57,654 nt of DNA, taken from the NCBI GenBank assembly GCA_002070945.1, contig MWEG01000043.1, positions 1-57,654 on the forward strand. Direction: 5' to 3'. The stretch comes from Lentisphaerae bacterium ADurb.Bin082 (lineage in GTDB: Bacteria > Verrucomicrobiota > Lentisphaeria > Oligosphaerales > Oligosphaeraceae). The position numbers and the translations under genes were made by a program. The notes beneath the pieces are model-generated. The model was given only the letters and a program-made list of their open reading frames with translations. It was not told the origin of the DNA and ran no database searches. This document shows positions 1 through 7,221 of this stretch, in pieces; position 1 is the stretch's first letter; each line of letters opens with the position of its first letter.

Positions 1-11
1 AACAGTTTGTA

Positions 12-33
12 GGGGAGTTCTGATACTCCCCTA
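12..33. other. perfect 8-bp hairpin at the left edge
   Basis: AGGGGAGT pairs perfectly with ACTCCCCT around a 6-nt loop. It is followed by ATAAAAAT, so it could act as a terminator for a plus-strand gene left of the window. It is flanked by a near-exact 10-nt direct repeat (AACAGTTTGT at 1-10, AACTGTTTGT at 52-61), which may mark a small insertion. The window edge prevents a firm call. Confidence 0.45.
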
Positions 34-149
34 TAAAAATGGCTATTTATCAACTGTTTGTTGTGACATAGCCAATCTTAACTGAAAATGTTGACCTGCC
101 TAAATACTCGCCAGAAGAATTAGACAAAGTATCTGTTGGTGCTGGTGTT

Positions 150-821
150 TTGTTGGGTGGTCTTAGCGGTGCAGCAATTGGAACTGCTGGTGGTTTTGCT
201 GCTGCTGGCGCAACAACTTCAGCTGTTATGGCCTTGGGGACGGCATCTACTGGGACAGCCATTGCCTCACTGAGTGGGGTGGCGGCAACAAACGCAACGC
301 TTGCCGCTTTAGGTGGTGGCGCTATTGCTGCCGGCGGTGGAGGCATGGCGTTAGGTTCTATGGTGTTGGGTGGAGCTACACTAGGCGTTGGCATTCTCGT
401 TGGAGGAGTTATTTTTAGTGTAACAGGAAGTAAAATTTCCGACAAAGCAGATGAAGCTTGGCGCCAGATGAGAAAAGCCGAAGAAATAATTAAAAATATT
501 TGTACTTATTTGGCCGAACTAAATGATACTGCATGTCAATATGCAAACACCTTGCTCCAGGCTCAGAAAAAATATGAGCAGAATTTTGATGTGATGTTTT
601 CTGTTGTCAATGATTTGGGAATTCAAGACTGGAATCAATTTTCTCCAGAGGCTAAACGCGCTACCAAAAATGCGGTTTTACTAGTTGGATTGCTTTTCAA
701 AATGTGTAAAGTTAAATTGGTGAAAAAGGCAGAACAAAAAGATGCTATGAACGAAATCAACGAAGTAGAAATTACTGAAAGTCTACAGGAAGCAGAACAA
801 GTTTTTGAAAATGTAAATTAA
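150..821 (+). CDS. glycine-zipper hypothetical protein, probably 5'-truncated
   Basis: Not a gene I can name. The first ~95 residues are almost only Gly, Ala, Ser and Thr with hydrophobic stretches (GGLSGAAIGTAGG, GGGAIAAGGGGMALG), a glycine-zipper style membrane segment. The rest is a charged helical tail rich in Lys, Glu and Gln. The only start near the beginning is TTG at 150, without a convincing ribosome binding site. The frame is open back to a stop at 69-71 and the extra residues (TENVDLPKYSPEELDKVSVG) look like real protein, so the natural start was probably further upstream and has been lost or frameshifted. The gene is clearly more AT-rich than the chromosome to the right. A strong terminator follows. 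Membrane association is inferred; function unknown. Confidence 0.55.
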   Translation: MLGGLSGAAIGTAGGFAAAGATTSAVMALGTASTGTAIASLSGVAATNATLAALGGGAIAAGGGGMALGSMVLGGATLGVGILVGGVIFSVTGSKISDKADEAWRQMRKAEEIIKNICTYLAELNDTACQYANTLLQAQKKYEQNFDVMFSVVNDLGIQDWNQFSPEAKRATKNAVLLVGLLFKMCKVKLVKKAEQKDAMNEINEVEITESLQEAEQVFENVN

Positions 822-865
822 TTGCGGATATCGAATCTTGCATTACAATCCGGATATCCCAATAT

Positions 866-904
866 GCCCTCCTTAGGCCGTAATTTGCGCCTAAGGAGGG
901 CTTT
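866..904 (+). terminator. rho-independent terminator after the glycine-zipper gene
   Basis: A perfect 13-bp stem (GCCCTCCTTAGGC at 866-878 with its complement at 889-901) closes a 10-nt loop and is followed by TTT. It sits 45 nt after the stop at 821. It faces the minus-strand genes that end at 971 and may work in both directions. Confidence 0.8.
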
Positions 905-970
905 AAGCTCTATAGATAAATCAGTCTGCTTTGGATTCCTGACTTTCTTCTAAATTAAACCGGTATCGTT

Positions 971-1372
971 TTAGACGTCAAACGTCTGCTGGCATCTCTT
1001 GCATCGGTATTTCCGGATGACGGTGTGGTCAACCACGTTGCCAACCGCCTGACCGACCGTGGTTCCGGTGAGGAACCCAAGCAGCATGCCTGTCATCCTA
1101 CCAGCCACGAGTCCCACTCCCGGCACAATGGCATTGCCGATGAGTCCGCAGACCGTCGACAATGACTTCTTGGCTAAAAGTCCGACGCCTGCTCCAAGCG
1201 CTCCGCCAACCGCAGCGCCTGTGCGGCTGCCATACGGGACAAGGCAGATTTGGTCGACGCTGGCGCCGCACCTGGGACAGACCGGGCCGTGATTGTCTTC
1301 AGACAGAGCTGTCATCTCTGCGAGCAAACGATTGATTTCTTGTTCTTCAATGTTGTCTTGGTTTTGTGTCAT
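971..1372 (-). CDS. zinc-ribbon protein with glycine-zipper membrane segments
   Basis: 133 residues. A CPRCG motif near residue 32 and a CKRC motif near residue 125 make a split four-cysteine zinc ribbon. The middle is two Gly/Ala-rich hydrophobic segments (about residues 50-65 and 75-110, with GGALGAGVG and GLVAGRMTGMLLGFLTG), like glycine-zipper helical hairpins. The protein may therefore insert in a membrane with its zinc ends on one side. It is the last gene of the minus-strand island train. Its start codon directly abuts the stop codon of the DpnD/PcfM-like gene, so the two are probably translationally coupled. I do not recognise a named family; function unknown. Confidence 0.65.
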   Translation of the reverse strand: MTQNQDNIEEQEINRLLAEMTALSEDNHGPVCPRCGASVDQICLVPYGSRTGAAVGGALGAGVGLLAKKSLSTVCGLIGNAIVPGVGLVAGRMTGMLLGFLTGTTVGQAVGNVVDHTVIRKYRCKRCQQTFDV

Positions 1373-1585
1373 TCAGCCTCCTTTATGTTTTGGTTCTGAT
1401 TGCCTATCTCCTTTTGCATCAAGAACATAGATTTGCATTTTCTGACATTCTCCTGGTTCATTGACCATTATCCCGGCCTTATATTTCTCCTTTGCTTTTT
1501 CGAAAGCCTCCACCGGGGAAGAAGCACTAAGTTCAAATTCGCCAACAACAGTTTCCTCAATGATTATTCGATACGATTGAGACAT
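1373..1585 (-). CDS. DpnD/PcfM-like small protein
   Basis: 70 residues starting MSQSYRIIIEETV. The pattern of an N-terminal strand, an acidic stretch (ELSASSPVEAFEKAKEKY), then a short basic segment and a final strand resembles the DpnD/PcfM family. Those are small proteins of conjugative elements and restriction loci with no known activity. The start at 1585 is chosen because AGGAA lies nine bases upstream; an in-frame ATG at 1627 lacks such a site. The stop abuts the start of the zinc-ribbon gene. Family call is from pattern only. Confidence 0.6.
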   Translation of the reverse strand: MSQSYRIIIEETVVGEFELSASSPVEAFEKAKEKYKAGIMVNEPGECQKMQIYVLDAKGDRQSEPKHKGG

Positions 1586-1649
1586 CTTTTCATTCCTGTT
1601 TTTTGTTGGGACGACTCTAATTTCCATTGTGTCACTGGCCTTTTTCGGA

Positions 1650-2372
1650 TCATTTGAAGAATCCGTTTTCCAGCAAGCTGCACCAGAAGGGACTCCCCGG
1701 CGAAGGCTTGCCGATGATGATGTGGTCAAGCACCTCAATGCCGATGATCTTTCCGGCATCGATCAACGTGTTGGTGGTTGAGATGTCCTGCGGGCTTGGT
1801 TCCGGGTCTCCGCTGGGGTGATTGTGCGCCAGGATGATCCTCGAACAGCATTCCTGTATGGCGGGTCGGAAGACCTCCCTGGCGTGAATCGGGGCGCTGT
1901 TCACCAGCCCCCTGGTGATCATGCAGTCCTTGATCAGGCGGTTCTTCGCGCTCAGGAGAAGTGCGTGAAACTCCTCCTGCCGCAGATGCCCAATGACCGA
2001 CAGCATGTACTTTGCGACCGACTGCGGACTGCCCATGACCGGCTTGTCGATGGGATCGCCGCGCTGCAAGCGTCTGGCCAAGGCCAATGCGCCCTGGATG
2101 GCCTCCGCACCGCATTCCCCGATGCCGGAAAACCTTGCCAGCTCGGCATGGGTCATCTCTGCCAGATTGGAGATTCCCCCGCAGTCGGCAATGACCTCCC
2201 TGGCGATCTGAAGGCTCCTCTCAGAACCGGCATACCCTTTCAAAAGCAGGGAAAGCAGTTCCGCATCGGAAAGATAATCCGGGGAATGCTCAGCCAATCG
2301 GAAGCCTGGCGTCTCGTGTTTGGGCATGCACGGAATTGCCGCGCCATGCCCAGGTGTTTTTTCTCTATTCAT
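1650..2372 (-). CDS. radC: RadC family JAMM-domain protein
   Basis: 240 residues. An N-terminal helix-hairpin-helix region (about residues 75-98, FSGIGECGAEAIQ) is followed by the RadC MPN/JAMM domain. The metal signature H183-x-H185-x7-S193-x2-D196 is complete (AHNHPSGDPEPSPQD) and the upstream glutamate (EEF, about residue 134) is present. Despite the old name, RadC is not an established DNA-repair enzyme. Such genes are very common on plasmids, conjugative elements and prophages, which fits this island. The start has AGGAG eight bases upstream. Metalloprotease-like activity is inferred from the motif; the substrate is unknown. Confidence 0.92.
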   Translation of the reverse strand: MNREKTPGHGAAIPCMPKHETPGFRLAEHSPDYLSDAELLSLLLKGYAGSERSLQIAREVIADCGGISNLAEMTHAELARFSGIGECGAEAIQGALALARRLQRGDPIDKPVMGSPQSVAKYMLSVIGHLRQEEFHALLLSAKNRLIKDCMITRGLVNSAPIHAREVFRPAIQECCSRIILAHNHPSGDPEPSPQDISTTNTLIDAGKIIGIEVLDHIIIGKPSPGSPFWCSLLENGFFK

Positions 2373-2517
2373 TGTCGGTTTCTCCTTTTTCCGTAAAAAC
2401 CGCATGAAGGATGATAGGGGCATAAATCGTCCAGCATAGCGGCAAGTCCATGCCCCTGAAATCGCGATTTTCCATGCTCCAGCACATACCTGCTGGACTG
2501 TCAAAAACGAGAGGTTT

Positions 2518-3012
2518 TCAGGCTTCCGGCGCCGATGCCTCGCAACTCCCAGTCTTGATGACTTGAACATTGCCAATGACAGCATCAGGTGCCTGTTCAT
2601 CCTTCTCCTTCGGCTTGCGAAGCAACATGGTTCTCTTGCCTGACTCGCTCTCTTCGCCAGTGATCCAGTCGATGACCATTCCGCCTGACTTCGCATAGTA
2701 GGGCGACACCAGGAAATTCCGATTGTCCTCCCGAATGACTTTGAAATCGCCAACCATGAAGGGCTTGCTTTCATGGAGATCGAACATCGTCTCGTTGATG
2801 TCCGGCGGCGAGGCGAAAGGATACAATTCCTGGAGCACTTGCGCTTTCTCGCAATCCGGAATGACGAATTCCTCGGCGTCCGGGCCGATGGACATGGCAA
2901 GGGTTCTGGTGGGGTAAGGCAGCGGTTCCGCTTCCGGAATGATGATCCGCAGGATGCGCTTTTCCTCTTCGCTCATAATCTGGCTGTTCTTGGCGTTGTC
3001 TTTGCGTTTCAT
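2518..3012 (-). CDS. hypothetical island protein
   Basis: 164 residues, mostly soluble and charged, no signal peptide or membrane segment. I do not recognise the family. The start at 3012 is supported by AGGGAG nine bases upstream. The N-terminus is polar (MKRKDNAKNSQIMSEEEKR), the middle holds hydrophobic/aromatic strands, and the C-terminus (about residues 135-164) looks disordered. It lies between radC and the DUF932-like gene on the same strand, preceded by a hairpin with a T tract, so it may be expressed separately from the upstream gene. Confidence 0.6.
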   Translation of the reverse strand: MKRKDNAKNSQIMSEEEKRILRIIIPEAEPLPYPTRTLAMSIGPDAEEFVIPDCEKAQVLQELYPFASPPDINETMFDLHESKPFMVGDFKVIREDNRNFLVSPYYAKSGGMVIDWITGEESESGKRTMLLRKPKEKDEQAPDAVIGNVQVIKTGSCEASAPEA

Positions 3013-3044
3013 TGTAATCGTCTCCCTGGGTTGATGGTGTTGGA

Positions 3045-3084
3045 ATAAAAAGCCCCCTTGCCGGCATTGGCGCCGACAAGGGGG
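3045..3084 (-). terminator. terminator hairpin between the DUF932-like gene and the 3012 gene
   Basis: Read on the minus strand, a 13-bp stem with one G-U wobble (3053-3065 with 3072-3084, 6-nt loop) runs into CTTTTTAT. It lies 35 nt after the stop of the DUF932-like gene and about 40 nt before the next start. It can end the upstream transcript or act as a leader attenuator for the next gene. Confidence 0.7.
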
Positions 3085-3118
3085 TGTCCGTCTCGTAGAC
3101 AGGATGTGGTAGTTGTCG

Positions 3119-3853
3119 TTAGTTGGGCAATTGCAGGGCTGGCCTGCCGCCGTCCAGTCCAAACAGCCTGGTCAGCTTGCGATGGCAGCGATCCACTCTT
3201 GCGGGAGCGTACTTGTGGGATAACTCCGTAATGGAATTGAGCAGACTCCAGCAACTCGGATCGCCGAAATCATTGTGGCGGGGCGACTGGAATTCACGGA
3301 ACACCGGAAGGATGTCACAGGATGGAATGGCATCCTCCTCGGCAATCTGGACGATCAGCGAACGCGCCTGGTCGTAATTCAGGTAGATGTCCCGCAGGCG
3401 ATCCAATGCGAGTTCCAGAGTCAGGAAGCTGTCGGCCAGCGTCTGCACGCCAGCCTCGACCATTTCAGCGATGTCAAGCCCGCTCGTATGCCGCTTTTGC
3501 AGAACAGTGGTTCCACCGAAGGCAAGATTCGAGCAGACCAGCACACTGACGCCGGCAGTGATGCCGACGCAGAGCGACTTGTCATGCGAATTGCGGATTC
3601 CAATGGTGCGCGACCAGTCGGAATTATCGGTGTTCGCGATGGACATGACGCCGAAGAGCTTCTGGTTGTCACGCGCCAGGCCATACTGCTCGGCGCTGAT
3701 CCTCCACCCGCGACTCCGGATGCTGTTTTCCAACGATTCGATGACCTGGATGTGCGGAACCGGCTGCCATGTGTCCGTGCCTTCCGGCGTTCGCACCATG
3801 GCGATTTCATCTCGCCCGACGAATTTTTCCTTTGCGCCAAGTATGAGGCCCAT
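3119..3853 (-). CDS. DUF932-like phage/plasmid protein
   Basis: 244 residues. The central part (about residues 45-110: GWRISAEQYGLARD, then GIRNSHDKSLCVGITAGVSV, then LVCSNLAFGG) follows the pattern of DUF932 / phage-plasmid-like TIGR03299 proteins, which have a conserved NS.D.S....G..V.VC.N core. The C-terminal ~90 residues are helical. The start has AAGGAG eight bases upstream. DUF932 genes are typical of phages and plasmids, often near recombination genes. Here it sits between the PD-(D/E)XK nuclease and an unknown gene. The biochemical role is not established; assignment by motif, moderately sure. Confidence 0.65.
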   Translation of the reverse strand: MGLILGAKEKFVGRDEIAMVRTPEGTDTWQPVPHIQVIESLENSIRSRGWRISAEQYGLARDNQKLFGVMSIANTDNSDWSRTIGIRNSHDKSLCVGITAGVSVLVCSNLAFGGTTVLQKRHTSGLDIAEMVEAGVQTLADSFLTLELALDRLRDIYLNYDQARSLIVQIAEEDAIPSCDILPVFREFQSPRHNDFGDPSCWSLLNSITELSHKYAPARVDRCHRKLTRLFGLDGGRPALQLPN

Positions 3854-3896
3854 CGTATTTCTCCTTTCTATTTTCTGCTTTCGAGCAGGATTTCAT

Positions 3897-4760
3897 TCAT
3901 GCGGCCACCTTCGTTTCGGCTGCGGACGATTTTGCGCTGCAATGCCACGTCCGGCAATGGCTGGCATACGGACAGTCAGAGCAGGCGAAGCTGGTTTCAT
4001 TGGGCAGGAACACTCCAGCCTGAATGGCGTGATCGACAGCCTGAATCAGCCTTTCCAGCCGATTGTAGTCGTCTGGCAAGCGGATTGTGTAGAAATGCCT
4101 GACAGCCGGAGTCTTGGTCTTGGTGATGACATCGAATCGGAACGTCGGCCGCTTTCCGGTGAGCTTCTCGAAAGCGTAGCTGAACACGGTCGCTTGCAGG
4201 TCACGGTCAGCTTTGCCGTCAGGCCACATGCGCGCGGCTGTCTTGAAATCGACCAGACACGGCGTTACCGGCTCTTCACTGAAAGGCAGGGCCTCGGCAA
4301 CGACCATGTCAATTTCACCGATGAGCGGCAGTTCCGTGCCGGGGATGTCAACCTGGAACGGCATGGCTACAGCCTCAATGTTCCAATAGTCGCACCATTC
4401 ACGGGTGACGGTTTCGAGCATCCTTGAAGCCGTGGCGATTAGGTCGTCCTGGTTGTCTTCTTTCTTGAAGACCAGGTTGGCGGCATTGTCGCAGTTCGAC
4501 TTGAAGTAGGTGGCGAAGATTTCGGTGAGCTGCTCTGCCGAGAGAAGTTCGCCCTTCTTGGCGGACTGGGCCTGTTCCGAAAGGGTCGAGTGGAAAGCCG
4601 TGCCAAACGGCAGCGCCACCGGGGTTCGTTCAGGTTCAATCTTCTCCACGTAGCGGAAGAAGTACTGAAGCTGGCAGATGTTGAGATAGGTGTTCAAGGC
4701 CGAGTACGACAGGTGCGGAGCTTCGCGCAGCTGCTCCAGAGTATAGGACGGAAGTTTCAT
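3897..4760 (-). CDS. PD-(D/E)XK nuclease with four-cysteine (Fe-S type) signature
   Basis: 287 residues of the RecB/AddB/Cas4-like PDDEXK_1 class. Visible motifs: SYSALNTYLNIC (C29, first cluster cysteine), GTAFH (H57), GEIDMVV (D151), VDFKTA (D171, K173), LQATVFSYAFE (Q189) and C260-x2-C263-x5-C269. These cover the nuclease active site plus the four cysteines that hold a [4Fe-4S] cluster in Cas4 and AddB. It is a stand-alone nuclease, without helicase domains. No cas1/cas2 or repeat array is present, so a CRISPR role is unlikely; DNA-end processing for the mobile element is the likelier inference. It starts one base after the stop of the 5259 gene, so they are probably co-translated. Confidence 0.85.
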   Translation of the reverse strand: MKLPSYTLEQLREAPHLSYSALNTYLNICQLQYFFRYVEKIEPERTPVALPFGTAFHSTLSEQAQSAKKGELLSAEQLTEIFATYFKSNCDNAANLVFKKEDNQDDLIATASRMLETVTREWCDYWNIEAVAMPFQVDIPGTELPLIGEIDMVVAEALPFSEEPVTPCLVDFKTAARMWPDGKADRDLQATVFSYAFEKLTGKRPTFRFDVITKTKTPAVRHFYTIRLPDDYNRLERLIQAVDHAIQAGVFLPNETSFACSDCPYASHCRTWHCSAKSSAAETKVAA

Positions 4761-4761
4761 T

Positions 4762-5259
4762 TTAGGCTGCCCTCCCTGAGAATTGTTCGATGAGTTGCGA
4801 GCACTGCCGCTTGCCGATTTCCTCCAACCGGTTCACCTGGCAGTGGTCAATGATGTTCTGCACTGTCCAGCCTGCCCGCTTGGCCAAGTTCAGCAGATAG
4901 TTGATCTGCTTGGAAGAGGCCAGGGCCGCGACGTTCGTGGCGGCTTCGTTATACGTCTGGTTGGCGGTTGCCCGCTGCCGCGCATAGGCACGGTTGGAGT
5001 TGTTCTGTTGGACGCTGGCGGGTGCAGGCTGCACTGGCGGCATGACCGGTTCCGGCAATGGAGCCGCAGCCTGGGTGCCGTGCAGTTCCGCTTCCACGGA
5101 TTGCCGCACCATCTCGAAGGTGGCGTGGATGCGTTCCTGCAATTGCTGGGCGGTGAGGCCGTCCGGCAGTTCGGATTCGATTTGGCAGTGGTAGGACTGC
5201 GACGAGTATTCGGTTTCAGCCGGAATCTTTTTCGAATAGGAGGCGCTGAGCTTGAGCAT
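4762..5259 (-). CDS. hypothetical protein with Pro-rich linker, partner of the nuclease
   Basis: 165 residues in three parts: an N-terminal region with strands and a helix (about 1-65), an Ala/Pro/Gln-rich flexible linker (about 66-105), and a C-terminal helical module starting ASSKQINYLLNLAKRAGW. Similar SxKQ..YL..LA modules with a helix-turn-helix flavour close many phage and plasmid recombination or annealing proteins; that comparison is by impression only. Direct coupling to the nuclease (one base between stop and start) suggests the two work together, perhaps in end resection and annealing. GGAG lies upstream of the start. Function not known. Confidence 0.6.
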   Translation of the reverse strand: MLKLSASYSKKIPAETEYSSQSYHCQIESELPDGLTAQQLQERIHATFEMVRQSVEAELHGTQAAAPLPEPVMPPVQPAPASVQQNNSNRAYARQRATANQTYNEAATNVAALASSKQINYLLNLAKRAGWTVQNIIDHCQVNRLEEIGKRQCSQLIEQFSGRAA

Positions 5260-5358
5260 AATGGCTTCATCTCCATTTTTTGGGTTTATAGAGGGGAACG
5301 GTTAAACAAGCGTTTTTTCGCCCGTGCAGACGGGAGCGAATGGTCGGAAATAACCATG

Positions 5359-5395
5359 AAAAAGACGGTCGTGGTCTACTGCCCACGACCGTCTT
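5359..5395 (-). terminator. terminator after the clamp-like gene
   Basis: A perfect 13-bp stem (5362-5374 with 5383-5395, 8-nt loop) read on the minus strand ends in a run of T. It follows the clamp-like gene's stop (5423) by 28 nt and precedes the next gene by about 100 nt. Confidence 0.75.
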
Positions 5396-5422
5396 GATTT
5401 CCGGTTTTTGACCTCGGATGAA

Positions 5423-6985
5423 TCAGAATCCAGAGGCTTGGCGGATGCGTTCGAGCTTGCGGCTGGTGCTGGCATAGCGGCGTTCCATCTGGCGCTGTGA
5501 CAGCAGAGCTTCCTTGAGCTTGCGGCCTGCCAGGTTGAGGCGTTCGCCAAGACCTTTCACTTCGTCACGCAGAGCCTCAATGTACTGGTTGGCTTCCTCA
5601 AGGGGGCTGAGGTCGGTTGAGTCGTCCTGGCTTGTCGAGGGCGTGGTCGCGCTCGGCGCGGGAAGACGTGGAATCATGGCGATGTTTTGCATGGTGCTTG
5701 TCTCCTCTCGGTTTGTGGTGGGGATGGTGATCTGGGCGACGGTGACGGGGAGTGCTGCAGGTGGTTCCGGTGTCGTTGTTGACGTGCTTTCCTCCTTTGC
5801 TGGTGGGGGGATTGGACTATTTGCCTGGGGAACGGCAGTTGCCGGGACTTGCTCTTTCTCTGGCTGTTGGACGACTTCAGGTTTGGCTGCCTTTTTCTCC
5901 TCTCGCACACAGCCCATGAACACATAGAAACCGGCGCCGCCCTCGGCTTTCATGGCGCGGTTGTCGCGGGTATTCATCGTCAGGGTGTCGTGCCCGAATT
6001 TGACGATCTTCAGCAGGAACTCGGCTTTCACGTGGGTCGTGCAGGGCAACTGGCCGCCTTTGACTTCGGCGTTGTTCAGGTGGACGGTCCTGCCGGTCGC
6101 GTCAATGACCTTCAGGCAGTTCTCTTCGACGGTCAGGGCCACATGCTCGCTGGTCTTCGTCTCCACGAGTTCCAGGAATCTCTTGAGGAGCTCGCGGTCG
6201 GCTTCCGGCAGGGTGATGGCACAGTCAAGATCGGCGGCTTCGGGAACAACCTGCCGCCAGTTCGGGAATATGCCGTCGACGCTCTTGGTGACATAGAGGA
6301 AATGCTCGCCCCGGATGGCCACGAAGGTCGGACCTTCGGGTACCTTCCAAGTGGCAAGCGACAGCCACCGCTGCCGAATGGAGCAAAGGGTGCGGTTGAA
6401 GTTAAGGATGATGGCGGAGGGCAGGCCTGACAAAGGCAGCGGCACATGGTACAGGTTCTGCCCGTTGCTGGACGTGACTCCGTCCGGCGCGATGCAGATG
6501 CCCTGGAGTATCTTCCGGGTCGGGTCGGTGCTGGTGCAGATTTGGGCGTTGGCGAGGAACGAGGTGAAGTTGGTGGGGAGAATAATCTGGCTGTCTGTGT
6601 TTTTGGGCACAGCCGGGAACGGATAGGCATCGTTTTGGGGTGCGAGGTTCAAAATGCCCAGCTGGAGCTCGTGGTTCAGTACGATGAGTTTTTCGTCCTG
6701 GATGGCGAACGTCAAGTCGCCTGCGCTGCCACAGCCCTTGATCGCGTTTTTGAGCTCCGCACACGACACGGTGATGTCCACGTCGGCATCAGCCTTGGCA
6801 TTCGGCAGGGTGAACTGGAGAGCCTGGTCGAGGTCTCCGGCAGACAAGACTACAGACTGCTTCTTGGCGTCGGCCTGAATCCTGACAAACCGGGTGGCGG
6901 GCAGGATGGGATTCGCGACGCAGGCGATTCTGGACAGGGAACAAAGTGCTTCGGACAATTCGGTTTTGGGAATGATGATTTTCAT
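5423..6985 (-). CDS. DNA sliding clamp (DnaN) paralogue with C-terminal coiled-coil tail
   Basis: 520 residues, about 150 more than a normal beta clamp (~370). Residues 1-~370 follow the DnaN fold: an MKIIIPKTELSEAL start, SAGDLDQAL, LQGICIAPDGV, then VTKSVDGIFPNWRQVVP (matching E. coli TSKLVDGRFPDYRRVLP), and ending GFYVFMGCV. After this comes a Pro/Thr/Ser-rich linker (about 375-455) and a charged heptad-like segment (about 465-515, EALRDEVKGLGERLNLAG) likely to form a coiled coil. The start at 6985 has AGGAG eight bases upstream. The position in a RadC/DUF932/nuclease train suggests a mobile-element clamp, not the chromosomal dnaN. A clamp with a tail could recruit partners; that is inference. 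Confidence 0.85.
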   Translation of the reverse strand: MKIIIPKTELSEALCSLSRIACVANPILPATRFVRIQADAKKQSVVLSAGDLDQALQFTLPNAKADADVDITVSCAELKNAIKGCGSAGDLTFAIQDEKLIVLNHELQLGILNLAPQNDAYPFPAVPKNTDSQIILPTNFTSFLANAQICTSTDPTRKILQGICIAPDGVTSSNGQNLYHVPLPLSGLPSAIILNFNRTLCSIRQRWLSLATWKVPEGPTFVAIRGEHFLYVTKSVDGIFPNWRQVVPEAADLDCAITLPEADRELLKRFLELVETKTSEHVALTVEENCLKVIDATGRTVHLNNAEVKGGQLPCTTHVKAEFLLKIVKFGHDTLTMNTRDNRAMKAEGGAGFYVFMGCVREEKKAAKPEVVQQPEKEQVPATAVPQANSPIPPPAKEESTSTTTPEPPAALPVTVAQITIPTTNREETSTMQNIAMIPRLPAPSATTPSTSQDDSTDLSPLEEANQYIEALRDEVKGLGERLNLAGRKLKEALLSQRQMERRYASTSRKLERIRQASGF

Positions 6986-7013
6986 GTTGTTGGTCTCCTG
7001 TGTGAGATGATGA

Positions 7014-7049
7014 AACAAAAAAGCTGCAACGTTACGAATACGTTGCAGC
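7014..7049 (-). promoter_or_regulatory. leader hairpin with U tract before the clamp-like gene (attenuator candidate)
   Basis: On the minus strand a perfect 10-bp stem (7040-7049 with 7023-7032, 7-nt loop) is followed at once by TTTTTTGTTT, then 28 nt to the clamp-like start at 6985. No minus-strand gene lies upstream (the next gene is on the plus strand at 7222), so it is not an ordinary gene-end terminator. It fits a conditional terminator in the 5' leader. Confidence 0.55.
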
Positions 7050-7094
7050 ATAACGAGATACCCAGGAATCATAATAGTTATATATATTCAAAAA

Positions 7095-7125
7095 AATATA
7101 GATTGCACAGAAGCAATAAAGTCAA
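7095..7125 (-). promoter_or_regulatory. possible sigma70-type promoter for the clamp-like gene
   Basis: On the minus strand TTGACT (7120-7125) is followed by an AT-rich region with CTATAT or TATATT at 7095-7101, spacing 18-19 nt. It would start transcription just before the leader hairpin at 7014-7049. Spacing is slightly long, so the call is tentative. Confidence 0.4.
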
Positions 7126-7160
7126 AAAATCTTTCTACTGAATTTGAATATAGGGAAAAA

Positions 7161-7197
7161 TGCAATATGGTAAGCCTTACGACTTACCATATTTGCA
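7161..7197. promoter_or_regulatory. palindromic site ATATGGTAAG / CTTACCATAT
   Basis: A perfect 10-bp inverted repeat (7165-7174 with 7183-7192), with TGCA at both outer ends, encloses CCTTACGA, which adds a third TTAC. It lies between the divergent clamp-like gene and the DUF6788-like ORF, 25 nt before the latter. It could be an operator for either gene or a transposon-end structure. Confidence 0.5.
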
Positions 7198-7221
7198 TAA
7201 CTTATTAGTAAATAGGTTGAT

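Noticed and set aside
50..445. 131-codon Pro/Ala-rich minus frame at the left edge
   Set aside because: Reverse reading of the Gly/Ala-rich gene on the plus strand; no binding site.
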